Source of the DNA: Haplosporangium gracile
Taxonomy: Eukaryota; Mortierellomycota; Mortierellomycetes; Mortierellales; Mortierellaceae
Assembly (NCBI GenBank): GCA_015499985.1
Contig: JAAAUF010000030.1
Location: 22,149 to 86,148 of the forward strand
DNA length: 64,000 nt
Reading direction: 5' to 3'
In this document: positions 57,901 to 64,000 of the stretch, piece by piece
How the letters are laid out: each line of letters begins with the position of its first letter
How positions within the stretch are numbered: position 1 is the stretch's first letter
The notes under the pieces: generated by a model
Database searches by the model: none
What the model was told of the DNA's origin: nothing
Seen by the model: only the letters and a program-made list of their open reading frames with translations
Position numbers and translations under genes: made by a program

Positions 57901-59208
57901 TCGGACTCTAGCTCAGATTTGGATGCAGACATGGATGCGAATGCGAGAGCAATCGCGACGGCGCCAAGCCAGTCAATTAATCCAACTTCCGAGGCTATCG
58001 CCAAGGAGCAGGACAAGGGTGATGTGGCGGAGGTGACGCAGAGGATGGAAAACGAACTGCAAGGGGTTTCAGCCATACCATTTCGGCCCATCTTTACAAA
58101 GAGGACAAACAGACCGACCAGATCACCATCCCCACGAGCTGGCTCTCCAAACCAAGCGTCTAAGATAGGTCTTCGGCGCCTTGACGATCGAGCTCGAGAT
58201 GAGGGATCTGAGGCGGAGAACGACGATGCCCATATCGGGCCGAGGCTGGATCTCTCAGAACGCAGGACGACGACAAAGTCGACAGGGCGGACATTGTCAA
58301 AAAATACTATGTTGACCGGCGCAGACACCCACCATCATCCGAGCACCGATCAGGAAATTGGTCCTGGACGTTTTACTCTCACATCGAGACCTCACAATCA
58401 TGATTCAAGTGAAGAGTTTATTGGTCCTCCTGTAGCGTCTACCGCTGCCATGGAATACACATTTTCGATTGCCGAAGAATCAGATCGTTCTGGTCAAGGG
58501 CGAAAGGAAGCTGAAGATTGCGATCATGGGGCACGTGGCAAGTCTAGGAGTTCCAAGCGACACGAATCTTTGGAATCTAGGAAGGGCGAGGGCGAACATT
58601 CCCGATCCAGGAAGTCGCGGTCTGGGCGCTCTTCAGGCTCACGCCGCAGATCACTGTCTGTCGAGCATACTGCTTCAAAGTCACGACGACGTACGGAGGT
58701 GGAAGGCAATCACAGTGCTGCCTCATCTGATAGCGATGAACATGAGCATCTCATTGAGGCACGACGATTGTCTGCAAGGAAATCTGGCAAAAAGGCGCGG
58801 GCCGCTGACGACCTTATTGGGGACCGACAGGATGCGGACTCGCGCAGCGACCGAGCAAGGAAGGATCGAACCTCAGCAAGGCGACACAAAGAACGGCGGT
58901 TCAGGCCAAGCGACAGGAATAGAGTGTTGGACCACGGCAGGAGCAGCAGCAGCCGTCGTCACAAATATTCGCTAATGGAGAGAGAACCCTCAAGACGTGA
59001 TGGCCGTGATCGCGATCGCACCCAGGACCATTCTAGGGACAGACATGCTAAGGCGCGTGAGGATGAGGATGATTCAGACGGCGTTTGGGTCGAGAAGGAG
59101 GTGGCCGGCACTTGGGCTGAGAAGGAGTCCGATGCCCCTGATTCTGCTGATTTCACACAAGCTGCCGTTTCTTCCAGGAGTCGACCAAGAGCGGCTGCGT
59201 TTTTTTGA
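54988..59208 (+). CDS. GPATCH1-like G-patch protein
   Basis: A spliceosome-associated protein that by its G-patch may stimulate a DEAH helicase. Nine exons: 54988-55101, 55193-55283, 55411-55505, 55610-55725, 55876-56180, 56287-56501, 56595-56804, 56904-57425 and 57520-59208; 1118 residues. The N-terminus is that of GPATCH1: [14 protein letters not shown], then [20 protein letters not shown] and [29 protein letters not shown]. The G-patch is [20 protein letters not shown] at about 155-200. Further on are [28 protein letters not shown] and [20 protein letters not shown]. The last 400 residues are Arg/Ser/Asp-rich in SR-like style. Intron 1 is GC-AG (GAG then gcaagc); no GT donor keeps the frame. 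The stop lies 12 bp from that of the convergent F-box gene. Confidence 0.9.
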
Positions 59209-59220
59209 ATGCTTAGATTT

Positions 59221-60834
59221 TTATTCCAAATAATAAACAACGTCTGGTCGCTTGCACTCCAGCCGTCTGGCTAATGCTCTTGCCGCAGAAGTCCCTATGC
59301 CACAATTTAGGTTGCCCCGAACAACTTCGAGTTTACTCCACTCGTGCGCCATCCAATCGATCTCCTCATCGCCCATCTTAGCCTTCAAATTTCGGATATC
59401 TAATGACCTCAGCCTCTTCAGACTCGACAGCTTGTCCAGGTCATGAGCAAGGGTCATGTCAAGCCACTCTTTTCCAGGACGCAGCGTCGAGCCATCGCCC
59501 TCTCCAAGACACAGCAATTCTAGGTGCTTTAGTCTAGACAGCTGCTCATAGATCAAATATCGGGTTTGGGCTGGAGAAGGGTTCTCGCTAGAACCAAGTC
59601 CAACAATCGAAATGTTCAACTCCACCAGACCGAGACAGGCCCAGGGTCGATCTTCCAAAGACTGAGACGACTGCCCGTGACTCGGAACCGGAAGAGACGA
59701 TGGGGTGTCTTCTAACAGGGTGTGGAGAAATGGTCTGGCAACATACCCCGCATCGACTCTGTTTGAACTGAAACGCAACAGCGAGGGCATGCTGCTCAGA
59801 AAAGCCATGACCATTGTGCTGGTCACCTGGGGGCAATCGGACACGTCAAGCATGGTTACGTTCGGGGCATGATGCTCTAGCAATTGAGCGCAGCTTTGCG
59901 GTCCGAATGGAGACGACTTGACATTGAGCGATGTAAGATGCGGGATCATGGTGAGAATCCGAGCCATATCTTCATCTTCGATATGGGAGTGCGCAACGTC
60001 TAGAGTTGTAAGGGAGTTGGGCGGTGGAAGAGCCGATGAGAGCCAAGCCTGGATCAAGAGTTGGGTGCCACGTTTCCAGGTGAGTGACTCTAACTTTGAC
60101 GCTTTGCGGATGAGCTCCAATTGACATAGTGGGGGCAAATCGTTCCAAACCATGACCAGTGTCTCGAGTTTTGGAAATGGCTCCAAGGTTGAGAGTGCCT
60201 GGATGGACTGTATCGATTGATCGTACCAGGATCGATCTGACACCTTGACACGGTCGAGTTCGAGTCTCTTGAGAGAGCGGGCAACTTTGGAGAAGACTGT
60301 TATTGGAGGATCGATCAAGACAGCGGGTCCGATGGCGAGGTTGGTCAAGTGAGGAACCATTTCGAGAACTATGAACAGTTGGCGATGCCAGAGCGCCTGG
60401 GCCTCCTGGTCTGCCTCTCCTCTGCGGAGACGGTTGGATCGACAGCTGAAGGAGGTAAGGGTGTCGGCGTTTTGCTGGGTGATCATGAGGATCTCAGGAC
60501 TAAGGAGGGAGACGCGGATGGAGGTCAAGCGGAGGGGTCGAGGGGCGGTAGAGAAGGCAAAGAACTTTAGGAGCGAGTTGGAGCCGGTTTCGACAAGGTG
60601 ACGGATGTGATGGCGGTTTCTGAGACAGAGCGTCGGCGTTGGTTGGCGTGGTATGTGGTTGCAAGGCTGATTCTGGAGAGTGAGAGTCTCCCAGAGAAGA
60701 GACTCGAGAACTTTGTGCCAGAGGGAACAGACACGGAGAGAAGTTACCAGGTTGGAACGAGGGAGGTGAAGACCGGTGAGTCGAATGACAGCAGGAACTA
60801 TACATGCGTTGAATGTTTCGGTATCAGTGGGCAT
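59221..60834 (-). CDS. F-box/leucine-rich-repeat-like protein
   Basis: Probably a substrate adaptor of an SCF ubiquitin ligase; the target is unknown. One uninterrupted frame of 537 residues. A divergent F-box-like start (VPAVIRLTGLHLPRSNLVTS, LRVCSLWHKVLESLLWETL) is followed by irregular LRRs: NADTLTSFSC, VPHLTNLAIGP, RSLKRLELDRVKVSD, HLTSLNVKSSPF, NVTMLDVSDCPQV, LKHLELLCLGEGD, LKRLRSLDIRNLKAKMGDEE. Intronless F-box/LRR genes of this sort are numerous in Mortierellaceae, which is general knowledge of the group. The stop codon overlaps an AATAAA on its own strand (59225-59220), and the AATAAA of the convergent G-patch gene (59232-59237) lies inside this coding sequence. Confidence 0.75.
   Translation of the reverse strand: MPTDTETFNACIVPAVIRLTGLHLPRSNLVTSLRVCSLWHKVLESLLWETLTLQNQPCNHIPRQPTPTLCLRNRHHIRHLVETGSNSLLKFFAFSTAPRPLRLTSIRVSLLSPEILMITQQNADTLTSFSCRSNRLRRGEADQEAQALWHRQLFIVLEMVPHLTNLAIGPAVLIDPPITVFSKVARSLKRLELDRVKVSDRSWYDQSIQSIQALSTLEPFPKLETLVMVWNDLPPLCQLELIRKASKLESLTWKRGTQLLIQAWLSSALPPPNSLTTLDVAHSHIEDEDMARILTMIPHLTSLNVKSSPFGPQSCAQLLEHHAPNVTMLDVSDCPQVTSTMVMAFLSSMPSLLRFSSNRVDAGYVARPFLHTLLEDTPSSLPVPSHGQSSQSLEDRPWACLGLVELNISIVGLGSSENPSPAQTRYLIYEQLSRLKHLELLCLGEGDGSTLRPGKEWLDMTLAHDLDKLSSLKRLRSLDIRNLKAKMGDEEIDWMAHEWSKLEVVRGNLNCGIGTSAARALARRLECKRPDVVYYLE
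59232..59237 (+). terminator. Putative poly(A) signal of the G-patch gene
   Basis: AATAAA 24 bp past the stop, lying within the 3' end of the convergent F-box gene's coding sequence. Confidence 0.5.
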
Positions 60835-61750
60835 TGTGAAATAAACGAATGCAGGCTGGTCGTATGTGGATGTTATTTGAAAGGAGCGAGAGTGGGCAAT
60901 GCGGAGGTGAGAGGAGAAAGGGGAGAAAGAGAAGTTATGAAGGGAAGAGGAGAGAGAGAAGTACTTGGAGGCGCAGGGACAGGTGGCACCATGTCATTTA
61001 CTGCCTCATGTATTAGATCAAGTATCCATAACTCTAACACTCACTGAAACCAAAGTTAAAAAAAAGGAGGGGAGGGGGGGGAGGGGGAGCAGATCATTGG
61101 ACTGGCCGAGACAGATAGAGTTAACTAGCTTGCTGCTGATGGCGGATGGTCTGTTTGGTCTGTTGGCATTTGGTTCCTGGATATTTTTTTTTGTTTTTCT
61201 TTTTGCCGCCATGTACGTACTGTATTCTCTTTCTCTCTTGCTCTCATGTCGTTTCTTTTTACGTCTGGGATCTCTTTTTATTATTTATCATCACGTGCTC
61301 GCTCCTGATTCATTTATTCAATAATCAGCGAGGTGAATTGATGGATTGGCCCCTCCTCTTCTCTGCCTCTTCCTCTCCTTTCCCTCCCTTTTTTTTAGCC
61401 TTTGTACTTTTTTTTGCCTTTCCGTCGCTCATTGCCCCTTTACCTATTTCCCCTTTGCCTTACCCTTGTCAACTTTACTCTCTCTCTCACTTTTCCCTCT
61501 CTTTTCTCCTTTTTCCTTTTCCCCTTCTCTTTCTTTTTCTCTTTCATCATCATCTCTCATCCCTCCCTTTTTCCTCTCCTTTCTTCCTTCCTTTCTTTCA
61601 ATCGTCTTTTGGTCCTCTTTGTCTTCTACGTCTTCTTCGTCTTCTTCTTCGTCTTCTTCTTCCTCTTCTCCATCATCATCATCTTCATCTTCATCTTCAT
61701 CTTCATCTTCATCCGTCCTACATCCTTCATCTAACATTCAAGCAACAACA

Positions 61751-61781
<31 letters not shown>

Positions 61782-61903
61782 GCATACACACATATACATA
61801 TATATATATATTCATCATCCCTCACTCACAACCAAAATCCAGTGTGCACCTCTGCTGACCCTGACCTGACCCAACCTGGCTTGGCCTAGTTGATACTTCG
61901 ACA
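60835..61903. promoter_or_regulatory. Divergent promoter region with G-rich, CT-rich, CA and TA tracts
   Basis: No gene is supported. A purine-rich tract (60905-60962) precedes the F-box gene on its strand. A G-rich stretch with four or more G-runs lies at 61062-61090. A CACGTG core is at 61292-61297. A 400-bp CT-rich tract with TCT/TTC repeats (61340-61735), a CA repeat and a TA repeat (61747-61811) lead to the next start. Long open frames across the CT tract come from composition. Confidence 0.55.
61747..61811 (+). repeat. (CA)n and (TA)n microsatellites
   Basis: Alternating acac then atat runs about 95 bp before the next start codon. Confidence 0.85.
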
Positions 61904-64000
61904 ATGTCGTCGTCGCCCTCGCACAGCTCCCGATCCGATGGGCAGGCGCCCACTCTCGACTCGGCCTCAACCGACCCTGTCGCAACCCTCCACCAGGTCA
62001 CTACCGAGCGCAATTCCCTTCGCTCCCAAAACGACCAGCTCTGGAAGATTATCGAGAAGCAGCGCTCCATCATCCAAAACCTCCAAAAGGACGTGAATAA
62101 ACTGTCCTCCGAACGAGACCTCCTCCGCCACCACCTCACCCAACAACATCAGCACCATCTACTGCTGCAGCAGCAGCAACAGCAGCAGCAACCACAACTC
62201 GACGGCAACCAGCACCGTCCACCCAAGGAACAATCTAGTAACAACGGCAGCAGCAGCACGAGTACTACTGGTACATCTCTGGCTCAGGTGAACGGTCATC
62301 AGCTGCATTCTAAGCGGTCTCTTGAGCGAAAGGTTCAGGCCGCAGCTGAAGTCGGCTCTGCATCATTGTCATCCTCCCCTGCACCTACAACAACAACAAC
62401 AACCGATACTGCTCCTTCGTCCAAGTCTGTACCTTCCCACGATGGCCTCGATGACCATTCCTCAACAACATCTTTGGGCGACAAAGCATCGAACCAGAGT
62501 CTCGACATCAATAACCCGCCCCCAATACATTCTGCACTGTTCAACAATACTGACAACCACGAACTCAGTTGCCAGGTGGTCGAGACTGTGTTTCCCTGTG
62601 AGCAAGAACCAGTCGATGCCAGTGACAGCAACAATTCTGCTCGACCTTCAATTTCAAACGACGACGGCACTCAATTTAATGCCAACTACGACCCCGAGAT
62701 TCAGTTCGCCACCACGGCGAGCCGGATCCAACACCAGTCGGGCGCTACAGCTTCTCCCGCCATTATCATCGACAAGGATGCTCGTATCATTCCTATTCGG
62801 TCAGATTCAAGTTTGTCATATACTGGTGAGTGAACCCATTCGTTCTTTTTTCCGACCTGGGCTTAAAGGTAGCCAAGGAGAAGGAAGTGGAAAGAAAAGA
62901 TGAGTTACTTCGAAAGAGAGAACTAACAACAAACAAATTTTGCACACAATACCATCCAATGAGAAACTAAAATAACGCTCAGTTGACTCACCTAGCTAAT
63001 TCGTCGTATTGGTCCTTCTTTCTCTCACACCTCTTTTCTTTTGCAACTCCATAGGTCAATCGCATTCGTCGGCTGGTAATAGTCCTACAGCAAGCAGGAA
63101 CGTCTCTGCCAATTTGATGAGCGGACCTATCCCTCCCCTCATGCCACATTTGCCACCCCGATCACCCAGAAGAGAGCGCAAGGACACAAACGACAGCCCC
63201 GCATCGCCCGTAGTCTCCGACAATGAAGAAGACAGTGCGCCTCAGGGGACTCGCAAAAAGGGATTGGCGTTTTCCAAATCGTCAGGTCATGAACAGGACC
63301 ACGTCTGGACCTCCAGCCCTTCTGACTACAACGACGCCATTTCGAACGACTTCTCTCAAGCAATCAACACATCTCACTTGAGCGCAAGTCCTGCCACCCG
63401 CAAGACTATCTCTACCCAAATCCCTACTATTCCCTCTTCATTCTCGCCTTCTTCGTTTGCATCGGAAACGCAAGGCGTTGCCGCCTCGTCGTCTGCTTCC
63501 CTTGGCTCTCCAGCAGTGAACGTGAATCCCACGTCTACACCCGCCTCGCCTATTGCGGCCATTATTGATCAGGACGCAGAGAAATTCAAAATGTACATGA
63601 ACAAACTCAACAACTCCGGACGCAAAATCATATCTGCTCCCATCCAGATTGGAGGAGAAACGAATGACCACGCTTCAGCGCTTGGTCAAGCAGTTGCCAT
63701 GGAAAACATTCAAACTCAGCTCGAGCTTCAGAGCCAGCTCATGGGTCAAGTTCAAGGTAAAACTTGCTCGTTTTGGCCTTAATATTCTTATTATTTCTAG
63801 GCTGAAGACGTGCTAACCGGAGGGAGACCATTGCGTGCATTGCAAATATAGGATATGGAGGCCGCAGCGGCTTGAATGCAGTGCAGACCCAAAGAACTGT
63901 ATATAATGTCTCTGCGCCCATCAATATCTACGATGGACAACCAATAGCAGACCCGAATAACATGCGACGTGCCTCTAGCGATGCTAAGGATTACCATTCG
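61904..64000 (+). CDS. N-terminal part of a possible Bem3-like RhoGAP, cut by the right edge
   Basis: Exons 61904-62825, 63055-63756 and 63852 onward stay open to the window end, giving about 590 residues so far. The only clear element is a coiled coil at about 28-80: TTERNSLRSQNDQLWKIIEK followed by QRSIIQNLQKDVNKLSSERD. A QLWKIIEKQR-type coil is what I recall at the start of fungal PX/PH/RhoGAP proteins of the Bem3 kind, but the PX, PH and GAP domains would lie beyond the edge, so this is tentative. The rest is Ser/Pro/Thr/Gln-rich and disordered, with a poly-Gln run (HHLLLQQQQQ) and patches such as PLMPHLPPRSPRRERK. Introns are GT-AG. Confidence 0.5.

Noticed and set aside
61146..61889. 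Long open frames of 247 and 170 codons over the CT-rich tract
   Set aside because: They encode only Phe, Leu, Ser and Pro runs from a low-complexity pyrimidine tract, and lie directly before a better-supported start codon.
1..64000. tRNA, rRNA, transposon, virus-like and CRISPR sequences
   Set aside because: None was seen by eye on either strand. A tRNA or short non-coding RNA could still be missed without a search tool.

Overview
This window is nuclear DNA from a filamentous fungus of the early-diverging kind, most likely Mucoromycota and probably Mortierellaceae. The evidence is about 80 short GT-AG introns (three are GC-AG), pyrimidine-rich tracts on the sense strand just before most start codons, and a fungal-type adenylate cyclase (RA, LRR, PP2C-like and cyclase domains). 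A methionine synthase reductase, a partner of cobalamin-dependent methionine synthase that Ascomycota and Basidiomycota generally lack, points the same way. The taxonomic call is inference. Exon borders below were set by reading frame, splice dinucleotides and family similarity.

Layout from left to right. (-) CIA1, cut by the left edge. (+) a Pro/Thr-rich single-pass membrane protein. (+) a DNAJB12/Hlj1-type ER J-protein. (-) methionine synthase reductase, divergent by 202 bp from (+) the adenylate cyclase. (-) mitochondrial ribosomal uS7m. (-) a Hos2/HDAC3-type deacetylase. (+) a small DUF427 protein with a 10-N assembly gap in intron 1. (-) ASCC3/Slh1 double-cassette helicase. (+) an IBTK-like ankyrin-RCC1-BTB protein. 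(-) a homeodomain protein. (+) Ufd2-type E4 ubiquitin ligase. (+) an FAD monooxygenase. (-) an Afi1/DENN-type protein. (+) a Bye1-like PHD/TFIIS-M/SPOC protein. (+) Fap7/AK6. (+) a GPATCH1-like G-patch protein. (-) an F-box/LRR-like protein. (+) the N-terminal part of a possible Bem3-like RhoGAP, cut by the right edge.

Most genes are housekeeping: Fe-S protein assembly, ER and cytosolic protein quality control, ribosome biogenesis and rescue, chromatin and splicing. They do not form a functional cluster. Convergent pairs are very tight (12 to 135 bp between stop codons) and their 3' ends probably overlap. I saw no transposon, tRNA, rRNA, virus-like or CRISPR sequence.

The most notable observation is that the adenylate cyclase has replaced both expected metal-binding aspartates of its catalytic domain (Ser1600 and Glu1643). 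It also has a degenerate PP2C-like domain, while its RA and LRR parts look normal. Second is the methionine synthase reductase, which shares a promoter containing a CACGTG box with that cyclase. Third are the three GC-AG introns, two micro-sized terminal exons, and a 100-residue low-complexity insert inside the FAD monooxygenase.
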